Source: Bolinopsis microptera (lineage: Eukaryota; Ctenophora; Tentaculata; Lobata; Bolinopsidae). From it: DNA of 64,000 bases. Positions 9,060-19,347 of this stretch are shown piece after piece. The stretch lies in the NCBI RefSeq assembly GCF_026151205.1, contig NC_087075.1, forward strand, positions 9,105,303 through 9,169,302. The letters run 5' to 3'. Made by a program: the position numbers and the translations under genes. The notes under the pieces are model-generated. The model was given only the letters and a program-made list of their open reading frames with translations. It was not told the origin of the DNA and searched no databases. Each line of letters begins with the position of its first letter. The stretch's first letter is position 1.

Positions 9060-10300
9060 AATCCCCTAAAAATAGTTTCGAACTGTCCCTGGGAGTGGCC
9101 TGAGTGGGTCAAGACGTCGAAAATTAGTTTCTCTGGTTGTTGGGGTCAGGTACTTCCTATCTAACCACCAAATCATGTTCCAAATACCCCGGAACCTACA
9201 TCTCCTACAGGGGTAAAGATTCTCAGTCTTGATTTGACCTGGATTTCAGTAATTTTGGGATGTGGCCTGAGTGGGTCAAGAGTTCGAAACTCGGTTTTAC
9301 TGATGGTTTGGGACAGGTACCAACTATTAAACCACCTAAACATGTTCCAAATACCCCGGAACATAAATCCCCTACAGGGGTAAAGATTCTCAGTCTTGAT
9401 TTGACCTGGATTTCAGTAATTTTGGGATGGGCGTGGCCCCTGGGAGTGGCCTGAGTAGTACAAGATGTCAAAACTCGGTTTTTCTGATGGTTTGGGACAG
9501 GTACTAACTATTAAACCACCTAAACATGTTCCAAATACCCCGGAACATAAATCCCCTACAGGGGTAAAGATTCTCATTCTTGATTTGACCTGGATTTCAG
9601 TAATTTTGGGGTGGGCGTGGCCCCTGGGAGTGGCCTGAGTGAGTCAAGATGTCGAAACTCGGTCTTTCTGATGGTTTGGGACAGGTACTAACTATTAAAC
9701 ATCCTAAACATGTTCCAAATACCCCGGAACATAAATCCCATACAAGGGTAAAGATTCTCATTCTTGATTTGACCTGGATTTCAGTAATTTTGGGATGGGC
9801 GTGGCCCCTGGGAGTGGCCTGAGTAGTACAAGATGTCAAAACTCGGTTTTTCTGATGGTTTGGGACAGGTACTAACTATTAAACATCCTAAACATGTTCC
9901 AAATACCCCGGAACATAAATCCCCTACAGGGGTAAAGATTCTCATTCTTGATTTGACCTGGATTTCAGTAATTTTGGGGTGGGCGTGGCCCCTGGGAGTG
10001 GCCTGAGTGAGTCAAGATGTCGAAACTCGGTCTTTCTGATGGTTTGGGACAGGTACTAACTATTAAACATCCTAAACAGGTTCCAAATACCCCGGAACAT
10101 AAATCCCATACAAGGGTAAAGATTCTCATTCTTGATTTGACCTGGATTTCAGTAATTTTGGGGTGGGCGTGGCCCCTGGGAGTGGCCTGAGTGGGTCAAG
10201 ATGTCGAAACTCGGTTTTTCTAATTGATAGGGACAAGTACTAACCATTAAACCACCTGAAAATGTTCCAAATACCCGGGAACCCATACAAGTGTGAAATC
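9060..10300 (+). repeat. 184-bp satellite array, about six units
   Basis: Anchor phrases such as GGGACAGGTACTAACTATTA recur at about 9494, 9678, 9862, 10047 and 10230, giving a 184-bp period. The first units (9060-9310) are diverged and shorter. Each unit holds CATGTTCCAAATACCCCGGA, then a CCCCTACAGGGG hairpin, then GATTTGACCTGGATTTCAGT. Variant forms alternate, so the array has a two-unit higher-order repeat. Open frames through the array are products of the repeat, not genes. Confidence 0.9.
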
Positions 10301-10379
10301 CCCTACACAAATCAAGGAAACGTGCTCTCCCGAGCAGCGCACGAACAATGCCAGAGTGCATTCTCGGTTTTTGTGTCGA

Positions 10380-11960
10380 ATGTGAATCTAACTTATTCTG
10401 AAACTAGTTATTAACAACTATGATTGGAATTAATTGTAGAGAGTTCAGCTAGTAATTAGCCACGTCACTAATTACTTAATTAACCAATACATAAATTAAT
10501 GAAATGGTGGCCTGGTGCCCCCATTTATGGCCTGCTTGCTCCCAACTGTATCTAGAACCGTTTGTTAATAGAACGAGATCAGGTTATATCTTAAATCTTT
10601 ATGGTGTGCAACTAGTATGCTGAAGTACACCCAAACATGCGAGGAATTTATTGAACATTTAAAGCATTGAAGAATATTGCTGTAATGCTGTCCGTATCCC
10701 TAATAGTGAGTATTAAAATATAGATTATAGGTATCTACCATTTCACAAGTCTTAGTTCCCGAATTTGTTCTGACATCGAGTGAATCGTAATTGTAATCAG
10801 TACAATACAAGATGAATTTAGCATCATCTTAGTTTGATTTCTGTTGCCGGTCTAGAAGATGTTCGTGATATTGCGCATAATTGATCGAAGTATAATGTTT
10901 GATTCCATCGTATGTGGTGCATATAATGGTTTCAGCCTTTATTTTACTCTAAAGACATGCTAGAAAATCCGTTGTCACAGGGAGGAAGCTAGAAATCAAT
11001 TTAAATCACAACCGAAGATACAGGCTATTATTTCGTAGAACACTCTAAACTCAACAGTAAATGATCGAAATTTAGCTCCAAATTCTTAACACGTGCACGT
11101 GCAAGTCTCCGCCTGCTTTACTATGCACGGGAGTGGTTGTACAAACAAACAGAAATCAAATACATTACATATTGTGTAGTTATTGACTACTGATAACACA
11201 TTTATAGATATGGCGAAATATCAAATATTATCAAAAACTTAAAACTTGTAAATTTGTCAAATTCATGAATTAGTCTCAACTGATATATAAAATAAAGTAA
11301 AACATCGCAGCAATAAATATAAGATGAGGACATTGACAGCTCTAATAATAGATCAGAAAAAGAAAAATGGCGTTATTCAATAAAAATCGAATCGAATAGC
11401 TTAAACTACAGGTGCTAGGGCCCTTGTAAACAATCGTAATATCCTGTGAATTAAATCGATTGATTCTAATTGGTGTTCATCACTGATTAGAGGCAACAAA
11501 AGGATAAGCTAGTCAGCAGTAAATAGCAATGCATCAGTCAGCGAACGCCATCGATCGTAATGTGTCTTGCTCCAAGCTTTTAACACCTGAAATTATATGT
11601 TTTGAATAACAATTACACTCAAATAAAATAACGGAACTCAAAAAGCTCTTACGTTACAATATCTTAATAAAATTCTGGGTAACTAATTTAATTAAAACGA
11701 TACCAACATTGAACCTACGTCTTACAATGAGCGCTATAATTTTTAGAACATAACAGCTGATAACCACCTATAACAAGCATGAAGCACGTGATTGAAACCC
11801 ACGATTAGGGTCGGGCAATCTATCACTACTACTGGTACCACTACCACTACCAGGTATGAGCGTAACAAACTTAAGATGAAACAATTGATCTCTATGTAGC
11901 ACTCTGCACTATATAATTATATGTATACGTATCACTATTTTGCCTAGTATTACTGATAAG
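10380..11960. other. no gene seen
   Basis: AT-rich sequence without a recognisable gene, long repeat or RNA. Minor features are a CACGTGCACGTG run at about 11095 and a short TACCACTACCACTACCAGG stretch near 11835. Confidence 0.5.
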
Positions 11961-12130
11961 ATGGTGGTAGAAAGTAAGCACTTATTTTCTAAATAAAATG
12001 ATATTTACTTTAAATATCAAGATGGTAATTACTAGCCTGGGCTGATCTTCGTGATAATATATACAGTAAAACCCCGACTTACAGTACAGTTCAGGGAAAG
12101 ATAAATAGTGCGGTAAATCAGAGTTTTCAC

Positions 12131-12926
12131 CAGGAGGTGACCGGGATTGGCAATTTTGAGCTATCCCGGTGCCGGTGCCGGTCCCGGTCAAGTCACATTT
12201 TTCATCCCGGTCCCGGTCCCGGTAAAATGCTGATTTATGATCCCGGTCTCGGTCCCGGTCAATCACTCAAATTTGCCGGGATTTTGACCGGGATCTTTTA
12301 CATAATTTCATTCAGTGTGATTTTAAGTTTTTACTTTTATTCATTGTGAATTTCATCTTTAAACAACCTCTGAGCCAAATAAAACAATGTTTAAAATTGC
12401 TGAACAAGTTTAAGTAATAATATAAATTAAGAGTAAGTGCAAAGTAACATCAAGTTTTCAACTCGGGCTACGCCCAATTGTCAATTGGAATTGGAGAATG
12501 AAACTGTTGAATAATTTGAGGGATCATTGATTGAGGAATGAGGAATGAGGATGAACTTGAGTTATCAGTACATGAACATTATTGGTGTAGTACATTAGGC
12601 CCATGCCCCGCCCCATATTGACGGGTTTTTTCTAATTTAATATTCTAGTTATTACTTATTCAAATTGTTCAATTGTAATGTTAATGAAAGTTGCAGCTTT
12701 CAATATGAGAATACCAGTTTTGGTCCCGGTCATCCCGGTCATCCCGGTCATCCCAGTCAAATCCCGGTCATCCCGGTAAAATTGGATTGTTGGTCCCGGT
12801 CCCGGTCCCGGTAAATTGATAATCCCAGTCCCGGTCCCGGTCCCGGTCCCGGTCAAGTCACATTTTGTATCCCGGTCCCAGTCCCGGTCCCGGTCAGGCC
12901 TGAAATCATGTCCCGGTCACCTCCTG
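12131..12926. mobile_element. non-autonomous hAT-type element with CCCGGT iterons
   Basis: The terminal inverted repeats are CAGGAGGTGACCGGGA at the left and TCCCGGTCACCTCCTG at the right. The flanking 8-mers are GTTTTCAC and ATTTTCAC (7 of 8 identical), fitting an hAT 8-bp target duplication. Both subterminal regions are packed with CCCGGT and CCCGGTCAT tandem motifs pointing inward, which fits transposase-binding iterons. No transposase is encoded. The Arg-Asp repeat ORFs here are read-throughs of the iterons. Confidence 0.75.
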
Positions 12927-13625
12927 ATTTTCACTTTTTGGTCCCCTTGGCCGTCGGATCACATGGTTTCTCTCCGCACAGAATTGGTTCCCAATTAGTG
13001 GTCATGGACTATGGTTCACAAGTACTCAAGTGAGGGTTACTAAAACTGTGTAGGTTCAATGCTATACAGTACGCTCTTTGACCAACATCAGAAACAAAAC
13101 ATTATTTACCGCCCCTTCTGTCACCAAGGATCGACCGGGACTAATTTTTTGGCCGGGACTGGAAAGAAGTGCCGGAACCAGGTATACGCCGGGACCGGGA
13201 TTAAGCCGGATTTGGGACCGGGATCATAGCTAAGAAAACGAGCACTTAACACTTACACTAAAATCTGGTATCCGCAACTGATAAAAAGCACAAGCACAGC
13301 TTACCCAACAAATTTGCACTTGACTCTGACAGTGTTTTGTTTATTAATTGGTAAATAATTTTGCTTTAAACTTCAGTTTTTCAAAAAAATCCGGGATTAA
13401 ACCGGGATCCCGGTCGAACCTTGTCTATCACTCCCTGTCATCTCTTAGCTCTCTGACACCTTATTGCTTAATGTTAAGATCCTAGCTTAACAATACGTAA
13501 CACATTCATATGGAGTCTTTATTCTAGCTCGACGGTACTGTAAAACCACTAATTGGGAACCAATTCTATGCGGAGAGAAATCATGTGATCCGACGGGGAC
13601 TAAAAAGTGAAAACTTTGATTTACT
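12927..13625. repeat. inverted repeat pair around 13.0 and 13.6 kb
   Basis: About 75 bases at 12927-13003 (including GTCGGATCACATGGTTTCTC and GGTTCCCAATTAGTGGT) recur inverted at about 13547-13625. The left arm continues on the far side of the hAT insertion (12108-12130), so the hAT element landed in this older repeat. The interior (13010-13540) has scattered CCGGGA motifs like the hAT iterons. Confidence 0.6.
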
Positions 13626-13849
13626 ACATTTCTTACATGTACATGTGCATCTCTTATTGCTATAATTCGACGACTTATCTGCTACTTTGTGTCCGGTGCT
13701 ATACAATTGTGAGTACGTTATGGAAGATGTGTACTTAGACTCTCTAATGTAGTCAAGTAAACATTTTGACCAGCTTTCAGATGCTTCTAATGATCTTGGT
13801 ATTTGGGTTGAGGTAATGAAGACAATAAACTTTGATGAAGATAGTGATA

Positions 13850-14350
13850 TCACATTCGAGAAGTTCAAGAAACCAAACAAGGACGTTTTAGTAAAGCACC
13901 TTTTTGATGCGTTTTAGGGTATTGTCTAATATCAGCGTATTCTCCTCTCAACGAATAAAAAGATAGAGGAAATGAAAAGTGAAATCATCAGTGCTCAGAA
14001 ATCAGCAAAAAATGCAGAGGAAACCCTTCCCCCAGCTCTGTCTCCACTTTCACGGCAGAAAACTTGAAGAAAGTAGTTTGGAATGTTGTAGCTGAAGAAG
14101 ATCGCAGCAGATTGCAGAAATGTCTTCATTTTTAGTCTCAAGGAGGATACAGGAGAGAAACTCGGCGATTAAATTTGTGATGTGTTTGAACAAATTGCAG
14201 AAAAGCCACGCTTCGAAGCTGCTCAAATTGGGAATATGTCTGCTGAAAAACCCAGAGCTGTCAAAGTATCAATTTGAAACTCTAGCACCGTTCATCAGAT
14301 ACTGATCAAAGCTAAAGAACTCAGACTGTCTCAGTGTTTCAAAAGTAAAT
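13850..14350 (+). pseudogene. decayed LINE ORF1 (RRM-like segment)
   Basis: Conceptual reading through in-frame stops and shifts gives a run including NVFIFSLKEDTGEKL and then ICDVFEQIAEKPRFEAAQIG, PRAVKVS and HQILIKAKELRLSQ. This pattern (R-N-h-h-h-F-x-L, then RPVKV, then a h-L-x-K-A-K-x-L helix) is typical of ORF1-like nucleic-acid-binding proteins of invertebrate LINEs. Stops at about 14169 and 14269 interrupt it. No RT follows, so it is an isolated fragment. The family assignment is moderate. Confidence 0.5.
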
Positions 14351-14577
14351 GACCAAATCAACTATTTGAAGGAGGAAACGAATATAGAGCACTTATTTCT
14401 AAAATTCTAAAGGTATATTGTCACTAGTGAGATTGTATAGGGTTGTACACTCCCTCTTTTTATCTATTGTCACCATAAATTGAGAACGTTTTGAGTTAGA
14501 AACTCCAAAATTTCCAGACACATTTGGACTTGGTTTGATAATTGAAGTGCTTTCCTATAACTTCAAGTTCGTTGTTT

Positions 14578-14714
14578 ACTGTCACCAAGATGTAAATCAG
14601 ATCGAATTTCAATGTATTTGTATATGTATTTCGCGCCAGCGTTCGATCTAATTCCTAGATCGAACTGGTTCGATCTAATTTCTCGTTCGATCTGATTTAC
14701 ATCTTGGTGACAGT
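14578..14714. mobile_element. 137-bp hairpin MITE
   Basis: About 30 terminal bases are a near-perfect inverted repeat: ACTGTCACCAAGATGTAAAT at one end and its complement at the other, with further GATCGAA inverted motifs inside. There is no coding capacity. The target duplication is unclear. Confidence 0.7.
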
Positions 14715-15003
14715 TACAACTAAGCCGAGTTATGACCATTTTAAGATCTGGTGGATACATGATCCTGGCACTTAATCTGTGATTTCTTCACTCAATCAAT
14801 GGCACTTAATCAGTGATTTCGAATGATTTAGTTTCAAATTATTATTCAATTAAGTAACTTTTGGTGATCAATCCAGTGATCAAAACCAAATTGCCCAATC
14901 TTGCCTAAAAACGATCTTTGAATGTTGCATTGAAAATATCCACTTGCTAAAGTCACAATGATAAGAATTGGCTGTAAATAAACTGGTAAGTAGATGAGCA
15001 TAA

Positions 15004-15143
15004 CAGTGGAGTTCCCACCTACGAGAGGTGGCTGAGAGGTGGCGCGCCTGAGAGGTGGCGCGGTGTATGCAGAGTATGATAATGTCAGCCACCTCTCAGG
15101 CGCGCCACCTCTCAGCCACCACTCGTAGGTGGGAACTCCACTG
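15004..15143. mobile_element. 140-bp hairpin MITE with TAA flanks
   Basis: The termini CAGTGGAGTTCCCACCTACG and their complement enclose inverted GAGAGGTGGC and GGCGCGCC blocks, so most of the element folds into one hairpin. The flanks are TAA on both sides (15001-15003, 15144-15146), a TA or TAA duplication typical of Tc1/mariner or related MITEs. Confidence 0.75.
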
Positions 15144-15149
15144 TAATGA

Positions 15150-16470
15150 ACTTAACAGGCATCAACCATCCTTAATGTTAACTATCAATAAACAAGTGTG
15201 TTTGTACAACGCAGTTTTAGGTATTTAATGGGTTTTCATCAGTAATAATTCTTGCTTGAAAATTACAGTCAGTTGGTGGTACTGTTAAATAGTTGTAAAA
15301 TGATAATGGTAAATAGGACCGTCATTTCTCTCCACAATCGCTTGGTAAGAGGTTATCTTTTATTATAAAGGCTGAGCTAAAGCAGTCATATGTATACTAA
15401 GATAAAAAAGGTCACATCAAGCTTGAACAAAGTACTCACATATTTCAGCCCATAGGATCGGTTGTTAATTATTATATCAGCATACAATAATGTTTGTCAG
15501 GAAAGCATTTCGTCCCAAAGGAAATTCTGGTTCAGCTAGAAATAATGATATTTGAAGTTCATATTTTAAATTCAAATATTCTGGCTAACTGCTTAAAGCT
15601 ATACTTTAATTAGAATAAACAATATACATCAAGTTAGGTCTGTTTCTACACCAGGAAAATAGATTTATTGAAAAAAATTCCTTCAAAACCTTCAAATACC
15701 TGCATTTCAAGAAATAATAACAAAACAGGTCTTCGAGTTCGATATTACAGCTTAACTAAGATAATCAAACTAAGTGGGACACACCAGCATTACAAAGCAG
15801 CTGTTTTTTGGCAAATGTGATTATAGGCCATTATTGAAGGCAGATATCTAGAGCTTGGAATGCGTTTCGGGCATCAAAGAATGTGCACCTGTGTACCAAG
15901 GCAATTGCACGATTTGATTGGAAGTACATATACTTTTTCTAACACAGAATACTGTCCGTTATTGTTTATACAAGGCTTGAATGGGTTAATTGTAATTTCG
16001 GTATGAAGCATGCTTGAAATGATCTGATAAAAGTGTAAAACGTTCAAATTCTGTCCAGAACTAAACGAGTGTAACAAGGGATTTAATTTAGCAACATCCT
16101 GATCCACTAAGCTATTCTATACTAGAACAAGTTTTTAGTAGTCTCCAGCACATCGCAGCCAAAACGCAGTAACACTAACTCAGTTATATTAAATACCCTC
16201 TCAAGATCATTTAGTAACATCTGCATTACAATGTGCAACGAAACAACTACTATCAAACTAAATATACGGTGTGTGCATTGAGGCTCTATGCTAATTGCTA
16301 TGAGCGGCAACAAAAAGAAATGCGACCGAAAAGTATCAACGCATATTTGATATGAGAATAAAAATCGCGTGACAAAAAATTTGGTTAAATCTCCTTATTG
16401 CAATTTCTAACTGCGCGGCGTAGCGCGTACTTTGAAATCCAAATAAAAATTATTTTTGATTCAAATATCG
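15150..16470. other. no gene seen
   Basis: AT-rich sequence without a supported gene, RNA or clear repeat. Small open frames have no domain. Confidence 0.5.
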
Positions 16471-16476
16471 AAAAAT

Positions 16477-16758
16477 AAAATTACGGCATACAGCAAATCT
16501 TGTGTAAAAAAATGTGATTAACAATATTCTGTTAAAAAAATTCGTCAAAAAATTTAAGAACACGATGTCCCGTCCAATTTTCTAAAGTGATCATTTTTGG
16601 GACTTTGACGGGTTATAACTTTCGCTAGGAGCAGCCATTTCCCCAAAACTTTGTACCATATGACTCTACTCAATGAGACCTTTCCAATGGTGTATAATAT
16701 GTTGGGTTTTGAGACATAAAATCTCACCCACAAGTTGGCGCTCTTAGTACATACACTA
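16477..16758 (-). repeat. right inverted repeat of the 8.2-kb unit
   Basis: Inverted counterpart of 8580-8861. The outer end is CGCTCTTAGTACATACACTA, followed by TGA. Confidence 0.75.
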
Positions 16759-16845
16759 TGATACGATAACGTACTAACAGTAGTAAATTAAGATTAAGTA
16801 GCACAATTGAAGTTATACCGGTTAAACAAGCAATAGAAAATATAT

Positions 16846-17034
16846 TTACGATGAAAAGCAAGCTATATCAAAATGTAAAATTGTATTGATACTGTTAGTG
16901 TTAGTCAAAGCAAATCTGGATGACTGAAGCCAAGAATTAAATTTGTTTAGAGCCCAGTTGTTGACTCTAACTGTACTGTCCGGAACACGATTGGAAAGCA
17001 GTTCATCAATCTGAATGTCAAACCGATCTGTCAT
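16846..17034 (-). CDS. short ORF resembling the N-terminal part of Crypton-like recombinases
   Basis: 63 codons on the minus strand starting with ATG. The stretch IDELLSNRVPDSTVRVNNWA, followed by LNKFNSWLQS, resembles the core-binding helices of Crypton-type tyrosine recombinases and ZMYM/KCTD-like relatives (S/T-x-x-x-x-WAL-x-x-F-x-x-W). No catalytic domain was found nearby. It could be a first exon or a fragment. Low confidence. Confidence 0.25.
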   Translation of the reverse strand: MTDRFDIQIDELLSNRVPDSTVRVNNWALNKFNSWLQSSRFALTNTNSINTILHFDIACFSS

Positions 17035-17039
17035 AGTGG

Positions 17040-17680
17040 AGCAATAGCTTGAACGTTAGCAGGAACAAGAGCTGGAAGGAGAGCAAGCAAAACAATACTA
17101 TTTTTAGGGCACGGACAAGGGTAACTGGCTAGTCGCCAACTTCTCACGCCACGCGTTGGAGAAATTCCAAGAATTAGCTGCTTTGGCAACGTTCCCAGGA
17201 ATTTGCGTGTAAAAGAAGTGGACGGTTACGATGTTTCATATCACGTGGTGCGCTTTCGTGTCACGTGGTATAGACTCGGCGTATGCTATTGGTGGCACGT
17301 GGTACGCACGTGACGCGCCCACGTGATCGCGCGTCTAACTGTTCTACTATTATCGTGTTCTAATCAGCAGTATCATTGATTATTGTAAGTCGGAGAATTG
17401 AATGATAAACATCAGTTACGACTAAAAAGCGGGCCGGGTTTATACAAATTTCCGGGGCGGGATGATATCACCTTGAGATGTTTATCTAACAGCGGGCCGG
17501 GCTGAGTGATAATATGATCCCGCGTCGAAATCCCGGAGATATTTATAATAATTTAAATGCTAATAAAAATTCTGGATGTGTGCATAAAAGCAAGTCCAAG
17601 GAGATAGGTTAGACTTAGAAACTACGATAAGTTGATAGGACGATCAAGGAGATGAGTAGGGGACGTGAAGCGTCAAGCGA
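17040..17680. other. GC-islands of the foldback type; no gene
   Basis: It contains two AGCGGGCCGGG motifs (about 17428 and 17491), GGTGATATCATCC and a CACGTGGT cluster near 17240-17320. These resemble the GGGC-rich pieces of the foldback family but without a full arm. The LINE-A minus copy ends about here. Confidence 0.35.
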
Positions 17681-17683
17681 GGA

Positions 17684-18077
17684 TTAGGACTTATTCTTAG
17701 GATTTCGAAGGTTTGAAGAGTCTGTTAGGTATTTCCCGAATTCTTTTGTGTGACAAGAGTTCATTATGATCCTATACTCTTTTAGCATTACAAGGCTTTT
17801 CAGGTTATCAGAAAGCTTTGAGCGGCGGGAGTGGTACTCAGTGCATTCGGTTATGACATGGTCCTCAGTTTCTAGGATAGGTGTTTCAAAGAAAGGTAGC
17901 TCTTCGAAAAAGCGAATGACGTCTGTGTCTGGAGAGCAGCAAAAACGACACGTTTTCAATGCTGTGGTGTATCGATCACTAGTATATGATATATCGACCT
18001 TTCTCTACCCTCAGATCATGACTGCTAGAGCGAAGTTTAGCAATATTAGCTCTCTTAAGCCTGCACGGAATCTGTAA
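17684..18077 (-). pseudogene. LINE-A ORF2 C-terminus (separated by insertion)
   Basis: This is the last part of ORF2. It includes a Zn-binding pattern CRFC...DHVITEC matching the plus copy, and KLRSSSHDLRVEKGRY upstream of stops near 17990. It joins in frame to 19348 onward once the inserted transposon and one GTAC are removed: the reading ...EEQ-Y-LQIP matches the plus copy's ...LEP-Y-LSLP. Confidence 0.8.
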
Positions 18078-18081
18078 GTAC

Positions 18082-19343
18082 GGGTATTTGCCTCACAGAA
18101 TGGCCAAAAAAAAGGAAGGTCTCTCAAAGTCACAAAACACACTTTATTCCAGTTTTTATCTCATAAGAAGCTAAGTTGACACTCATATTTTTCTTCCCGG
18201 GGGTTCATTTAATCTCATAACCATCTTTTCTTTGAGAAAAATTGGCCGGAAAATCTTCCTCCAAAAAAACATGCCTCACAGAATGGCCAAATCTGAATTT
18301 CTATAATTTTGTTGATGGAGATACTTTTTAAATTTCTATCACCACACGTTCTTAGAAAACCTATTAAGGAATGGGGTAATAACCTAAAACTCACGAAAAA
18401 ACTGAGCTGTGAAAAATTATTTCACAAAAAAGAAAAAATGCCTGACAAAATGGCAAAAAAAAAAAGAAAACGAGAAAATTTTATTTTTCTAAAACCTTTG
18501 GCTCTTGTTTCAGGCATGCTGCTGGTATTAATATGCCCTGTTAACACCCCCATATAGGTGAAATTTCTTAGAACTGAATAAAAAGGGCATAATTTCCTAC
18601 ACCAAAAATGGCCATTTTGTGTGGCGTTGTTCATATTCCCTGATTTCATGATTTATAACCTTCATTTGGCTGTAAAAACACTCCATCTGGGGTGTTATTG
18701 TATGATAAATAGCTTGTGAATACTTTAGACTTATGGTTTCATTGAATAAAAGGAGTTTTAAATTTTGGCCATTTTGTGAGGCATATTTTGGCCATTTTGT
18801 GAGGCGTTTAGCCATTTTAACATTTTGTTTCTTCCTAAATTGAACAATGTTCGTTTTGTTTGATGAATACTATTCTTTAAACATCTTCTGTCATACTGGT
18901 GCCAGAAGTTCTCACCAAAATGCAAACTTAGTTCAAAAATTTGAAAACAAATTTTGTGAGGCATATTTTGGCCATTTTGTGAGGCGTGTAGCCATTTTAG
19001 CATTTTTTTCTTCCTATATTGAACAATGTTCGTTTTGTTTGATGAATACTATTCTTTGAACATCTTCTGTCATACTGGTGCCAGAAGTTCTCACCAAAAT
19101 GTAAACTTAGTTCAAAAATTTGAAAACAAATTTTTCAGTGCTCAAAATTTCTACATAAACAGTCATATTTATGCCAGAAAATGTGGTCCTAGTTAATGAT
19201 TTCACCACAGGAAGTGTTGCCAGAAGACTTTTGTTTCATATGGTATCCACAAAACCTACCAGTCTTTTATAAAAAATTAGTTACAAAAACATTTACAAAT
19301 TTGGCCATTCTGTGAGGCTAGCCATTCTGTGAGGCATTTACCC
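18082..19343. mobile_element. 1,262-bp non-autonomous DNA transposon, GTAC target duplication
   Basis: The ends are GGGTATTTGCCTCACAGAAT and, on the other strand, GGGTAAATGCCTCACAGAAT, giving a TIR of about 24 bp ending in GGCC. The flanks are GTAC at 18078-18081 and 19344-19347. Removing one flank plus the element restores the LINE reading frame exactly, which proves the boundaries. The interior has many copies of GGCCATTTTGTGAGGC-like motifs and a 181-bp tandem duplication (about 18770-19130). No transposase is seen. The 4-bp duplication would fit Sola-, Ginger- or Academ-like families; it is unassigned here. Confidence 0.85.
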
Positions 19344-19347
19344 GTAC

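Larger units (their letters stand above)
8580..16758. mobile_element. candidate 8.2-kb element with 282-bp terminal inverted repeats
   Basis: The 282 bases from 8580 (TAGTGTATGTACTAAGAGCG) recur inverted at 16477-16758 with few differences. The outer ends are flanked on both sides by TGA (8577-8579 and 16759-16761), as expected for a 3-bp target duplication. The interior has no transposase and consists of a satellite array, an hAT element, MITEs and a decayed LINE ORF1, so it would be a large non-autonomous unit. Two independent insertions of one 282-bp repeat in opposite orientation remain possible, because a 3-bp match is weak evidence. Confidence 0.5.

Noticed and set aside
9060-10300. CRISPR-like spaced repeats
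   Set aside because: Eukaryotic tandem satellite: whole 184-bp units repeat, with no distinct spacers.
11982-12350. Arg-Asp and Pro-Gly repeat ORFs
   Set aside because: Translations of CCCGGT iterons in an hAT element.
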